Assembly: GCA_028829895.1 (NCBI GenBank)
Contig: JALGAQ010000009.1
Span: 1,302,001-1,366,000 of the forward strand
Direction: 5' to 3'
Length of the DNA: 64,000 nucleotides
Source: Sinotaia quadrata
Taxonomy: Eukaryota; Mollusca; Gastropoda; Architaenioglossa; Viviparidae
Part shown: piece by piece, positions 47,160-57,550 of the stretch
How positions within the stretch are numbered: the first letter of the stretch is position 1
How the letters are laid out: every line of letters begins with the position of its first letter
Program-made: the position numbers and the translations under genes
The notes under the pieces: generated by a model
The model's input: only the letters and a program-made list of their open reading frames with translations
The model's database searches: none
What the model was told of the DNA's origin: nothing

Positions 47160-47960
47160 TCTCCACCGGCACTGATGAAAAGTAGTACGCCGAAACGGTT
47201 GTGCTTTGTTTGTCTGAGAGGCACACACCGTAGCGAAGCCTGCGCAAGCGTAAAGGTTTGTGGTGTTGCTGGGTTCATAAGGCAACACCTCCACTGATTT
47301 CAGTGTATAATGGCTGACAGAACACTCAGAAAGCAAGACCAGCACACGTGGAACAACTATGCAAGAGGCACTGGTTTCGTGCTTAGATGTAAAGCTGGTT
47401 AGCATCGAGTGTTCGAGGAAGCATGTCACAGATGATACGGTGTAAGGTACTATTGTTAATCCATTGGAAGTGATTGGCTTTCAACACATGCCTGATGAAA
47501 AATCATCCAGTCTGAAGGAGAATATGTTGAGTGTTGCTAAGGTTAGCGATCAGGAGTATTCAGGACTATAACCCAAATTGCTCGTTCCATATTTTCGTAA
47601 TGCGAATCCTGTCATTGCTTCGAATTTTACATCAAACAGACGAAAAATTCTGACCAAGAATCAATCGCATTATTTGACCGCGAAACTCAAAGTGAAAGTT
47701 CCTGTGTGGAATAATGATAGCATTTTAGGTGAGAGATTGCGACTCAAAAAGGCTCGAATGATGTATATTGTTTAGAATCGCATGAAGTTTTCCGATAGAA
47801 CAAACGTATTCTTGTTGACTGAGACCTGCGCATCTCTCCAGGTTTATTGAAAATGTGAGGTTTCTTTTAGGGTATACAAGCAGAAGTGTGTCCCTCGAAT
47901 ACCAGTGACCACAGAGTGAACGCCATCCAGTCTCACTTCTCTATTTATTAGCATCCGGGA
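47160..47960 (+). pseudogene. BEL/Pao fragments (gag knuckle, LTR-like scrap, pre-RT scrap)
   Basis: RLCFVCLRGTHRSEACASV near 47190-47255 is the CCHC knuckle of BEL gag and matches CFVCLRMGHRSEVCSI of the complete element. Further on, 47774-47858 repeats the LTR-like block of 46920-47000. The sequence GTGACCACAGAGTGAACGCCATCCAGTC at 47908 matches the pre-RT junction at 51715. The frame 47578-47775 may correspond to a Pao segment but is not convincing on its own. This is a jumble of rearranged pieces. Confidence 0.6.
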
Positions 47961-48604
47961 TTAATGTATGAGGCGGGCTTAAAAGGTATCGATTGTAAAA
48001 GGGCTGAGGAGTGGGTGTCGTGCGAGTCTGAAGTTTTTGAGGAAGGTACACTTGAAGAGGCATCTTCGCGTGAAACTGAACCTGAGTTGTTAGCGGAGCA
48101 TGAAGTAAAGCTTGCTGAGGTTGCAGATGAGGCCGTTGAGGCTGAGGCTCAGTTGTAGCCTGAGACTGATTTTGAATAAACACTGGAAGTTGGTGACTAT
48201 GCTGTTTTGTTTCGTCTGCCACTCTTATCGGTCCTTCCACAGTCCCTGCATGAGGGTTTCGTGACTTCTGATTTCATTGCTTTCTCTCCAGTTGCGCAAT
48301 ACACAAGGGTTATGGGCTAAGTTGAACAATACACCCGTGGTCATAAATTGCTTTTCGACCATGGATACAAGTTTTAAACTTCGTGAAAAAATTATTCAAT
48401 GTTCATTTATGAATTTTTCTTTCATTTAATTTTGTTTATTTTTTCTTTGAACGCACTATATTCTCACTTTTGGTTTGGCGCCATATCCAACATTGAGGTA
48501 CATTGGTGTTTCTTTTATTTATTTATTGATGAGAGGTGATTCAATTTCCTTCTTTTTTCTGGGTTTCTAATTTATTCACAGATCTTATTGACCATTTTAT
48601 TTCC
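47961..48604. other. Unassigned, includes a compositionally biased frame
   Basis: A minus-strand frame (47941-48240, 99 residues) is rich in Gln, Pro and Thr. The opposite strand of the same bases (47964-48158) encodes a Glu/Ala-rich stretch (EVADEAVEAEAQL). Two open antisense frames over a biased, repeat-like sequence are more easily explained by base composition than by coding. The rest, to 48604, shows no feature. Confidence 0.4.
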
Positions 48605-49070
48605 GGAAATCCCTTGCGAGTTACGGTTAAGATTAGGTATAAGTTTGGGGTTAGGATTAGGTATTAAGGTTAAGGTTAGGGTAAGGGTTAAGTTTAGGTT
48701 TAGCTTAAGAAGTGGGTTAGTTTTAGATTTAGAGTTAGGATTAGGTTTGGGGTTGAGTTTAGGGTTAGGGTTACTGTTAAGGTTAGGATTAGGGTTAGAG
48801 TTAAGTTTAGCTTTAGCTTTAAGGGTGCGGTTCGTTTTACATTTAGAGTTAGTATTAGGATTGGGGTTAATTTTGGGTTTTTTGTTATGGTTGAGTTTAG
48901 GTTTAGCCTTAAAGAATGGGTTGGTTTCAGATTTAGGGATTAGGGTTAGGGTTAAGTTTAGAGTTGGGGTTTGGGATATGTTTAGGATGACAATTCAGTT
49001 TAGGTCAAGATTTAGGGGTGTGGTTAGCTCCAGGGTAAGTACTAGGTTTTGGGTTATGCCTTGGATTAGC
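48605..49070 (+). repeat. Degenerate TTAGGG-like (interstitial telomeric) tract
   Basis: About 460 bp dominated by variants of TTAGGG in a 6-base rhythm (TTAGGT, TTAAGG, TTAGGA, TTTAGG and TTGGGG), including runs such as GATTAGGGTTAGGGTTAAG near 48937. TTAGGG is the telomere repeat of flatworms and most animals. The 169-residue Leu/Gly-rich frame at 48588-49097 is only a by-product of hexamer repetition. The tract lies about 180 bp left of a BEL insertion site. Confidence 0.85.
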
Positions 49071-49247
49071 AATTGGGAAAATTATCTCATAATTTAATAT
49101 CACTATCAACTTCAGTTCATTTTAATTTTTTCTATTTCTTTTCTAGTACTCATTTGTAGTTTTAAGTTAATTGTTTCTGCCTGGTATCACGGGTGTATTT
49201 TTCAATGTTACCGGGTTATATTGCCTTCTTTTCTTACTGTTGAAGGA

Positions 49248-49252
49248 CATAT
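49248..49252. repeat. Target-site duplication CATAT (left), partner at 55757-55761
   Basis: The five bases before the 5' LTR equal the five after the 3' LTR. This shows the element moved in as a unit and that both ends are original. Confidence 0.9.
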
Positions 49253-49689
49253 TGTAAAGAATTTCCGTCGGTGAATAATTCCTTGTTCATATTAGCACCC
49301 CCAACCCCCATATTGACCTGCCCTTTTGTTTATATTACCCCATTTTTCCTGTCCCTCCATTGTTTTGACACTTTCATTACTTTCGTTTGACCGAAGCGTG
49401 ACCGCGCTGCTGGTGTAAATTGCAAGTATTCCCTTATTGTCAAATAACTTTGATAACTTTTCAGTTGTGTTTGCCCTGACAGCGACCCATTTTGAAAGAG
49501 TTGTTCAGAGTGTGTAATCGAACTTTTGAGGTTTGCATCTTTTGTACAGTTAACTTATTACATTATAGAATCGCATAAAGTGTCCGTCAAGGAATTTGGT
49601 TCTTGATTTGACACTTATATTGAGCGCATATCTCCGGGTTTGCATTTACCTGCATTGACAGAGGGAACTTTTGGATAAAGTTTTCTACA
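49253..49689 (+). repeat. BEL/Pao 5' LTR
   Basis: 437 bp. By my manual alignment it differs from the 3' LTR by about a dozen substitutions and two 1-base indels, or roughly 3 percent. I could not identify a convincing tRNA primer-binding site directly after TCTACA. Confidence 0.92.
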
Positions 49690-50040
49690 ATTCTCAAAAC
49701 GTCTCACCGAAAACCTGGTTTGTGCAAGAACATTTATAACGAACACTTCCAAGCCAGAATGGTGTCTATGGTTCGTTTGGACTTCCTGATGGAAACCAGA
49801 ACGAACAGAAGACTCGGCAAGTCCCGGTATTGACTTCTCCTGTTCATATCCCTGGTTCATGTCCGATAGTTAGGCAATCATCTTATGCTGATGTTAATTA
49901 TAAGCCGTAATAATTATAGTCATCGTACAGCACAAAATTTGATCGTTAGCCCACAACATGACATGCGTAGAATAGACGGTTATGCTTATATTCCATCTAT
50001 CTGAAACCAAGTCCATGGTGGTTTTGTCGCGGAAAAATCT

Positions 50041-51158
50041 AGCGAGCAGCCGGTATTGATGAATGACGCACTTTGTGAGTCTGAACTAGAAAAGAAACGT
50101 CGTCTTCTAGACAGATTACAGCAAATTGAGCAGAACGAGTCGAGAAGGCGGGCGAAGCTCTCTTCCGAAACTGTTAGAACCAGCGCTGTAGGTTGCTTCG
50201 AACCAATCCAGGTGAACGAGCGTCTGAACCACGTGAAACGATATACCATCGATTGACCGCAAACCTCATGTTCCGTGATGGATGTAACAGCGCTCAGGGC
50301 AAGTCTACCCCACCTGGAGATGGTAGAATCTTTCGACGGAAATCCGCGGAAGTACTGGAGATTTGTCAGTCAGTTCCGCTATTTCGTCGAACAGTGCGTA
50401 CCTGATGATGGTACGCGACTACAGTATTTGAAGCACTACTGTATTGGTCAGGCCAAGGAGGCGGTCTCTGAAGTGGACGGAAGAAAACGCCGAGCATGGC
50501 TACGCCATGGCATGGGATTTACTTCAGAGTCTATATGGTAGGGAACAGTTAGTCGCGAACGCAATCATTGATGATTTGCTAAAGCATCTCAAGAGAAGCC
50601 ACGACAGTGCTACATTACCCTGCAGCAACGAAACAGTGCCGGAGAGCTAGATGCCATGGCTACTCTTGAGAAGATTGTGGATACCCTACCTGACGACGCA
50701 AGAAAGGGCTGGGCAAGGTTGGCGCATGAGCGATCAAGAACAGGGCCGGATGTCAATTTCTTGGACCTATGTGAATATATAGAAGAAGAGTCCCAAGTCA
50801 GGGAAGGCAGGTTCGGAAAGTTTATGACAAATCCGCTCCAGTCTCCAGAGAGCCGCCAAGGGCTAGGGAAAACCAACGGCCAAGTAATTCCGCTACCTTC
50901 CAGACGAGGCAGTTCTTGACAGAAGGCAAGGAAGCTCTATGCCGTCTTTGCCAGAAGCTCCACGATTTGGATTCCTGCCCTAACTTCCTCAAGATGTACA
51001 GAGTGCAAAGGTGGCCCGTAGTGCGGCGAGTGGGTGCGTGTTTCGTCTGTCTACGGATGGGTCATAGGAGTGAGGTATGTTCTATTACCAACCCTTGCCA
51101 CGTGGATGGATGCAAGGAGCGCCATCACAGTCTGTTGCACCACGCAAGGTCACAGTAA
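50041..51158 (+). pseudogene. BEL/Pao gag, with stop and frameshifts
   Basis: Segments in order are as follows. 50056-50256 is a basic coiled-coil-like start (LEKKRRLLDRLQQIEQNESR) ending in TGA. 50275-50541 is the DUF1759-type core (LPHLEMVESFDGNPRKYWRF). A frameshift near 50470-50500 leads into 50444-50650 (LLQSLYGREQLVANAIIDDLL). 50656-50919 follows (ATLEKIVDTLPDDARKGW). The last piece is 50916-51158 with LCRLCQKLHDLDSCP and a CCHC knuckle CFVCLRMGHRSEVC. Gag assembles the particle and binds RNA. The individual pieces are long, so the lesions look few and recent. Confidence 0.87.
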
Positions 51159-51239
51159 AGGTCCGCACCTAAGGGTAACACTTGTGGTTCGACCAGCGTT
51201 AGTACTGGCAGTAAAGTCTCCCTAGGTTTGCTGCCAGTC

Positions 51240-51676
51240 CGCCTAATCGGGCCAAGAAGACGCTCGTAGTGAACGCCTTATTGGACAATTGGTCAGATAT
51301 CACCTTGATCGAAGATAAGATCGCAACGGCGCTGGGTGTAGAGGGAGTAGAGACGTCCCTAAACATTTCAACTATCGTGAGTTCGACTTCCCTCAAATCT
51401 ACCAAATGCAGCTTAAAAGTGAGTTCCATCAAGGGAGAAGGGAGGGTGCGTATAACAAATGCATTTCGAGTACCCAACTTACCGATAGGATGCGCAGATA
51501 GTCTGATTCCTGATTGTGCCAATAGATGGAAGCACCTCAAGGGCATCGACCTGCGGAAACCAGCAGAATCCGCCATCCACATTCTGATAGGATCAGATGT
51601 GCCAGACGCCCATAGGCCTCTCGAATGCCGTGCTGGTAAATTAAAGGAGGCCTACGCTGTTCGTACTAGGCTGTGA
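51240..51676 (+). pseudogene. BEL/Pao aspartic protease (DUF1758-like)
   Basis: The frame 51269-51676 starts NALLDNWSDITLIEDKIA. In the decayed relative at 58516 the same segment reads NALLDNGSDITLID, so the catalytic D-N-G-S has become D-N-W-S here through one G-to-T change. The downstream part (VRITNAFRVPNLPIGCADS, then AIHILIGSDVPDAH) is typical of the Pao protease, with the ILIGSD motif close to the C-terminus. The substitution should inactivate it. Confidence 0.83.
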
Positions 51677-51699
51677 TGGATTCTGCTAGGTCCAATAGG

Positions 51700-53979
51700 T
51701 CCAGCGGGCGTTGGTGACCGTAGAGTGAACAATATCCAGACGGACTTGTCCATTCAGCAACACTTGAGGAATTTGTACGATGCTGAGTTTCAGGACACAG
51801 AGGGCACGGAACGTTAATGTTCGGTAGAAGACAAAATGGCGAAAGCCTTTGTAGCTGAGTCAAACAGGTACGAGAAAGGGCACTATGTGATAGGTCTTCC
51901 GTGGAAGGAACTCCCGACGGAGTCTTACACGAACAAGGCCACCGCATACGGACGTTTGTGCCTTCTGCGACGACGGTTCCGCACCGACCCTGTGTACTTC
52001 GATGCTTACCAGATTTCGATGGTAAATAGCATATCGAAGGGTTTCGCCATTAGGGTGCCGCCCGAACAGTTGGCGGCCGCATTTGTACCCCGATGGTACC
52101 TACCTCATCATGGTGTAGTGAATCCAAGAAAACCAGGCAAGGTACGGGTAGTGTTAGACTGCGCGGCTAAGGCTGAAGGTGTATCCTTAAATGTTCGGCT
52201 CTACCAAGGTCCAGATACTACAGCAAGCCTATTTGGGGTGTTGCAGCGTTTCCGAATAGATCAGTCGCGGTTGCAGCGGACACTGAAGAAATGTTCATGC
52301 AAGTAAAGGTAACAGAACGAGACAGAGGAGCACTTCGCTTGTTATGGTGGGAAAACATCTACCCAAGTACCGAGTTCACCGAGTATCAGATGGTAGCGCA
52401 TCCCTTTGGCGCAACTTCGTCACCCTTTTGCGCCAACTATGCTCTTCGTCAAACTATGCAGGACTGGAGTCATGGCTGTATCTCAGAGGTAACCAGTGCA
52501 GTAGAGAAGATCTTCTACGTAGATGACTGTCTTGCGTCTTATCCAGATGTTCGAATAGCTTCCCTTTATGTGTCACAGCTAAAAGGCACCCTATCGAAGG
52601 GAGGGTTTAAACTACGGAAGTGGATAGCAAGTGACTCTCAAGTGCTCAAAAATATAGAGATAGAGGATAGAGCAGCGTCGGCCAAAAGGATCGAGACTGA
52701 TGACTGCCAGTCAGAGAGGACCCTGGGTCTAGAATGGGACGCACAATCCGATTGCTTTCAATTCCGATTACACTTTCCTGCAGCGGCAAACACAAGAAGG
52801 GGCATCTTATCCACAGTCTCAACCTTATTTGACCCGTTAGGCTTGGTTTCTCCGGTGCTTCTAACAGCTAAATCGTTCCTCCAAAGGCTGTGTAAACAGG
52901 GTCTAGACTGGGATGCAGGTATTTCCGCGGAGTATCTTAGGGAGCGGAATACGTGGTTGACTACCATAAAGGACCTAGGGACGCTGCGGATACTTAGAAG
53001 CCTACAAGGGGGAATGCAGTGTGTACAAGGGATACAACTTCATGTATTCTGCGATGCCGCTGAAGCAGGATACGGAGTCGCAGTTTATAGCAGATATGAT
53101 TGTAAGAATTCTATATTCTGCTCCTTAGTGACCTCCAAATCCAGAGTGGCTCCCCTAAATGTAGTCACTATACCACGAATGGAACTGAATGTGGCCAGGT
53201 TAGCGGTGCAGATGGCTTGGTCCGTACAGAAAGAGATGCAATTGAACCTAGATAAGATTGTGTTCTGGACAGACTCGACGATCGTGCTGTACTACATTGA
53301 GAATACTACTGCACGATATAGCACGTTTGTAGCCAATCGTCTGGCAACAATTCAGGAGTTGTCTAGGCCAGAGCAGTGGCGACACGTTCGATCGGAGCAA
53401 AATCCTGCCGACCTAGCTTCCCGGGGTATGACGTCACACAAGGCGCTGGCTGCCTGGTTCCACGGACCAGAATTCCTATTGTTGCAGGAGAGCGAGTGGC
53501 CGGAAACCATTAAGGGAAGCAAGCCAGACGTTGAGCCAGAGCTGAAACTCAAGGTTTTCACTGTCAAGTTCACTCATATAGAAAAGGGTCTCATAGCACT
53601 AGCGTCCCACTATTCCTCCTGGACGAGGCTGTTAAGAGCGATAGTCTGGCTTATCAGGTTCAAGAAGTTTATGTTAATTAAAACCGGATCGAGGCCTAAC
53701 TTGAGGCTACCGACGGGATTGCTGAAATTGACAGAGATGTCAGAAGCGGAAGCTGACTTGATGAGGCAGCTGCAGCAACAGACCTATCCGAGGGAGTTGG
53801 AGGCGATGGCTATGAACGGAAGTTCCAGATACACCAAAACACTGGTAAAACTGAAGGGGCTGAACCCCATAATGGATAGCGGAATTCTGCGAGTCGGGAG
53901 TCGGTTAATGGCTAGTAGCCAACCCTTCGCCCGAATACATCTGATCATACTACCCAAGCCCACCACGTCACGGAGCTGA
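51700..53979 (+). pseudogene. BEL/Pao reverse transcriptase and RNase H
   Basis: The pre-RT and RT fingers are in 51836-52306 (RYEKGHYVIGLPWKE, then AFVPRWYLPHHGVVNPRKPGKVRVVLDC). A 1-base frameshift near 52260 leads to the 562-residue frame 52291-53979. The first catalytic Asp is in AADTEEMFMQ at about 52279. FYVDDCLAS (YVDD, residues 76-79) is near 52516. The Pao-specific region after RT has LGLEWD and STLFDPLGLVSPV. RNase H has VFCDAAEAGYGVAVYS near 53045, IPRMELNVARLAV near 53170 and FWTDSTIVL near 53265. A second shift near 53940 separates it from integrase. Confidence 0.9.
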
Positions 53980-54917
53980 TTATTAGTCACTATCACCTGT
54001 TAGAGAGACACTCAGGTTGCTCGCAAGTATTAGCGACTATACGAAAGCGGTTCTGGATTGTGCAGGGTTATGCGGCAGTAAAAAGAGTGATCGGAGCGTG
54101 TTTCGTCTGTCGTAAACTGCAAGCACCTGCCGTGCAGCAAGTTATGGCACCCCTACCCGCAGTGAGGTTGGAGACTGGATGGCATCCTTTCAATATCGTG
54201 GGCGTCGACTACGTTTGACCCATGCTGGTTAAAAGAAGGAGGAGTATGTAAAAGCGATACGGTTGTCTCTTCACCTGCGTACAAACAAGAGCGGTGCACT
54301 TGGAGGTTGCCCGCTCCCTCTCTACAGACTCCTTCATCATGGCTTTAATGAGGTTCATCGCTCGACGCGGACCGTCGTCGCACATTTACAGTGACAGCGG
54401 TAGTAACTTTGCAGGTGCCAAAGCAGAGCTAGCCGCCGCTCTCGGAGGACTTTCACAGAAGACTATAAACGATAAGTTGCTGACTCAGGCCGTACAGTGG
54501 CACTTCAATCCGCCATTAGCCAGTCACCGCGGGGGGATATCGGAAAGATTAATTCGCTCGGTTAAGCGTGTTATCAGCTCAGTCGTGCAGCAGCAGACCA
54601 TTACGGACGAGGTTCCCTCAACTGTAATAGCCGAAGCGGAGCGTATCTTGAAAAAGCGTCCCCTGGTGCCAGTGAAGTTTGAAGTGAAGGACCTACTATC
54701 CTTGACAACAAACGACCTTCTGCTTCTAAGACCCAATATAGGCTCTATCGTACCCGCTACCATGTCGGAACGCTACTCTAAGGGATGGAACCAAGCAAAC
54801 TACCTGACTGGACTTTACTGGCGGCGGTGGGTGGAGGAATATGTGCCCACTCTGACCGTTAGACAGAAATGGCTGTGGTTCGAAGGAACCTCCAGGAGGG
54901 AGACGTGGTTATCCTAA
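53955..54917 (+). pseudogene. BEL/Pao integrase
   Basis: From 53961 the frame reads through the zinc-binding H2C2 region (HHVTELIISHYHLLERHSG and GACFVCRKLQ). The core's first Asp is in GVDYV, immediately followed by TGA near 54216, with a TAA near 54248. It resumes as TRAVHLEVARSLSTDSF in 54294-54917 with the second Asp in IYSDSGSNFAGA and the Glu in HRGGISERLIRSVKR. The triad is complete. The chain is broken between the first and second Asp. Confidence 0.87.
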
Positions 54918-55075
54918 TGAATGAGCAACTTCCGAGAAAGAAATGGCCTCTGGGAGTAATAGAGAGCTGTGAGGTGTCGGATGACGGAGCGGTAAGGACG
55001 GCGATGGTTCGTACAAAGGATGGGACGCTGCGAAGAGATGTGCGAAAGATGTGCCTAATTGAGGGTTGCAAATAG
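54869..55075 (+). pseudogene. BEL/Pao C-terminal DUF5641-type domain
   Basis: 68-residue frame offset from the integrase frame by a frameshift near 54865. NLQEGDVVILMNEQLPRKKWPLG and VRTKDGTLRRDVRKMC are the usual beta-rich C-terminal module after BEL/Pao integrases. It ends with TAG at 55073-55075. Confidence 0.82.
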
Positions 55076-55130
55076 TAGGCTGGTTATTGCCGCCCGAGAT
55101 TTAAGGGGTTGGTTCCCACTGTTGTAGCAA

Positions 55131-55136
55131 TTATAT

Positions 55137-55174
<38 letters not shown>

Positions 55175-55179
55175 TATAA
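55131..55179. repeat. (TA)n microsatellite inside the BEL element
   Basis: About 45 bp of TA with one A-A interruption, between the end of pol and the 3' LTR. The related copy at 56330 has no TA run at the equivalent GTAGCAAGAATCATAATTGTAC, so the expansion occurred in this copy or its lineage. Confidence 0.9.
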
Positions 55180-55319
55180 TTGTACTATTTCCGTGGGAGC
55201 CAGCGCAGGGAACAGCCGTAGGTCGGTGGGAGGCGGCGATAACCATTAAACTACTAGTATGATAGGGGACATTGAACCAGGTCACAGGATGTTGAAATCG
55301 TGGCCGATTTGGTGGGCGG

Positions 55320-55756
55320 TGTAAAGAATTCCCGTCGGTGAATTAATTCATTGTTCATATTAGCACCCCCAACCCCCATATTGACCTGCTCTTTTGTTTA
55401 TATTACCCCATTTTTCCTGTCCCTCCATTGTTTTGAGACTTTCATTACTTTCGTTTGACCGAAGCGTGACCGCGCTGTTGGTGTAAATTGCAAGTATTCC
55501 CTTATTGTCAAATAACTTTGATAACTTTTCAGTTGTGTTTGCCCTGACAGCGACCCATTTTGAAAGAGTTGTTCAGAGTGTGTAATCGAACTTTTGAGGT
55601 TTGCATCTTTGTACAGTTAACTTATTACATTATAAAATCGCATAAAGTGTCTGTCAAGGAATTTGGTTCTTGATTTGATACTTATATTGAGCGCATATCT
55701 CCGGGTTTGCATTTACCTGCATTGGCAGTGGGAACTTTTTGATAAGGTTTTCTACA
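55320..55756 (+). repeat. BEL/Pao 3' LTR
   Basis: 437 bp starting TGTAAAGAATTCCCG and ending TTTTCTACA. It is preceded by GGCCGATTTGGTGGGCGG, a block kept in the older copies at 56446 and, on the minus strand, at 62240. That is where the polypurine tract should lie. Confidence 0.92.
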
Positions 55757-55799
55757 CATATTTTGTTTGAAAATGTTGTTAGCTCTTCGAAGGACGTGA

Positions 55800-56300
55800 T
55801 TGTCAAACGCTACGCGACAGGAAGAATTTCATTTTTCTTGTGATTCTGCCGCGGGATTAGGCGATCTTCCTAATCCGTTTGACTCTTATCGCTTTGAGTT
55901 AGCTTGCTCCCTAAGACTTTATTTCGATCATTTAGAACAGTTTCTTCCAGACTGTAGCTCTAGTGCTGCTCTCGACTCAGATTTACTATCTACAAATAAA
56001 TTTGAGGCTGTGGCCTTTGAACAATCTTCAATAAATTCGTCGCTACCAGACAATATTATTGATCGCACGTTCGACGTTCCAGGTCCCGACGTGAAGCAGT
56101 TTGCGCTACCTCGTCATGTTGGAATGAGCGAGGAATTGCAATGCCCAAATGCTTCAGTGTTTTATGGCAAGGAACAATCGCTTGTCTCTGATAATGTTGA
56201 TTTTCCTTTTGGTTTAAGTAGATGCAATTTGAAAGACGTATTTAATAGAAGCCTGCGAATAGCACGTTCGCTGCAGTCACCCAAGTCTTTAAGAATCTAG
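55800..56300 (+). other. Unrecognised open reading frame
   Basis: Open for 166 codons from TTG 55800 (a TGA lies directly upstream) to TAG 56300. The first in-frame ATG comes much later, in VGMSEEL, so it may be an exon or a fragment. Residues to about 138 are of high complexity (DSYRFELACSLRLYFDHLEQF, then VPGPDVKQFALPRHVGMSEE) and match nothing I recognise. The last ~28 codons overlap, in another frame, the end of an older BEL pol (KTYLIEACE before a TAG, against RKMCLIEGCK in the complete copy). The frame's end is therefore a fusion. It begins 39 bp right of the BEL target duplication. Confidence 0.45.
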
Positions 56301-56880
56301 CTCTCGCTGTTGTAGCAAGAATCATAATTGTACTATTCCAGCAACCACAGGGCACTGCCTTAGATCCTTTGGCGGCGGCGACAACCAGCAAGCTGATTGG
56401 GAGATGGTATGGTTTACTGAAACGCGTCAAGGGGAATTGAAATGGTCGCGGATTTGGTGGGCGGTGTAGAAGAATTCCCCTTGTTCATTCCCGATCACCT
56501 TTGCTGGCACCCTCAAAACCCATATTGATCTCACCAACTCTTCATATCCCCGTTTTTGTTTTATCCTCTTTGTGACCTCACGAACTATCGTTTCGGTGAC
56601 AGCGTGATGGTTGTGCTGTTTATCTCGCAAATGTTCACTGTTTTCAGCCGTGTTAACTATATCAATAATCCTCTGTGTAAGAATTGTTCGGAGTGAATAT
56701 TTGAAATTTCGAGGATTGTGATTTATCCAGTTGATGTATATTTGATTTCGAATCGCATGCAGTATATAAGTGTCTTTCGAGTAATTCCAATTTTGATTGA
56801 CGTTTTTTGGAGCGCATATCTCCGGGTTCGAAACTACTTGCAACGGCCGAGAGAACTTTTTTTGGATAAATCTCCTACAA
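56215..56880 (+). mobile_element. Older BEL/Pao copy: pol end, 3' untranslated region and LTR
   Basis: The last ~10 codons of pol (ending KTYLIEACE, TAG at 56261-56263) are followed by the 3' untranslated block and GGATTTGGTGGGCGG. The LTR runs from TGTAGAAGAATTCCCC at 56466 to CTCCTACA at 56880 (415 bp). It is clearly diverged from the 49253 LTR. The rest of this copy is absent. Confidence 0.8.
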
Positions 56881-57129
56881 ATCCCTTATCGCCTCCCGGA
56901 CTTTGCAATTCCAGCGGAGGCGTTATTCAGTTTACTGGCATTCTTGATTTGTGATGATACTGTAAAATTTTCGCTACTGTTAATCCATCAATTACCAATC
57001 GCGTCACCCGTACCCACCCACCCCCCGATATTTTCATGATTTTGTCTATTACATTCATATCGGTCAAGCGTACGAATTTGTATGGCAGTATAAAATCTAT
57101 ATCTAGGTAATAGCGCATAAACCTGTAGG
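56881..57129. other. Spacer between two BEL LTRs
   Basis: No recognised feature. Short frames on both strands are not credible. The C-rich run near 57010-57030 (CCCACCCACCCCCCG) is notable only for composition. Confidence 0.4.
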
Positions 57130-57550
57130 TAAAGAAGTTTCCGAGTGCATACCCCAACTGCCTGTGCTGACAATATTAACCTCTCCCATTGACCTGTTTT
57201 TGTTTACCGCTCGGTCCCTTTGTTTTATTACATAATTATGTTCGTCATTTTGTTGAATTTTGACCGTTACTATTGCAAGGCACGAATGACTTCTTGTCGA
57301 ATATTGTTTTTTATTAACTCTTTGTAGTTGGGTCGGTTACAAGAAAGCAAACCAGCTTACAGGAGTGTTCGGAGTGTAGGTTCGAAACTTTGAGTTTTGT
57401 GTTCTAAATCAGTTGTTTTATTTAATACCATGGCATAAATATTCTTTCGAGGAACTTGTGTTTTGGTTGATATCCATTTGGGCGCATATCCCTGGGTTTG
57501 CAATTACCTGCTTTGACAGAGGAAACTTTATTTAGATAAAGGTTTCTACA
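57130..57550 (+). repeat. BEL/Pao 5' LTR of a decayed copy
   Basis: Homologous to the 49253 LTR over most of its length. Landmarks are GTAAAGAAGTTTCCGAGTG at 57129, CCCATTGACCTG, GTGTTCGGAGTGTAGGTTCGAA and GGGCGCATATCCCTGGGTTTGCAATTACCTG, ending GGTTTCTACA at 57550. The start is approximate because of indels. Confidence 0.75.

Larger units (their letters stand above)
49253..55756 (+). mobile_element. Structurally complete BEL/Pao LTR retrotransposon
   Basis: 6.5 kb bounded by two 437-bp LTRs (TGTAAAG to TCTACA) and by the 5-bp direct repeat CATAT at 49248-49252 and 55757-55761. A 5-bp target duplication is expected of this order of elements. Inside lie gag, protease, RT-RNase H, integrase and a C-terminal DUF5641-type domain. 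Several frameshifts and stops make it non-functional as read. It is the best-preserved BEL copy here, and the guide for the decayed copies at 32040, 44935, 47160, 56215, 57130 and 61838. Confidence 0.93.

Noticed and set aside
47941..48240. Gln/Pro-rich minus-strand protein or Glu-rich plus-strand protein
   Set aside because: Both strands are open over the same biased bases, neither has a domain, and the neighbours are rearranged BEL scraps. Not listed as a gene.
48588..49097. 169-residue Leu/Gly/Arg-rich open frame
   Set aside because: It is exactly what translation of TTAGGG-like hexamers produces. The openness comes from the repeat period, not from selection.
49136..49150. Splice acceptor (TTTTTTCTATTTCTTTTCTAG) leading to a host exon
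   Set aside because: A pyrimidine tract plus AG is present, but the following frame closes quickly (CATTTGTAG), so there is no exon to support it.
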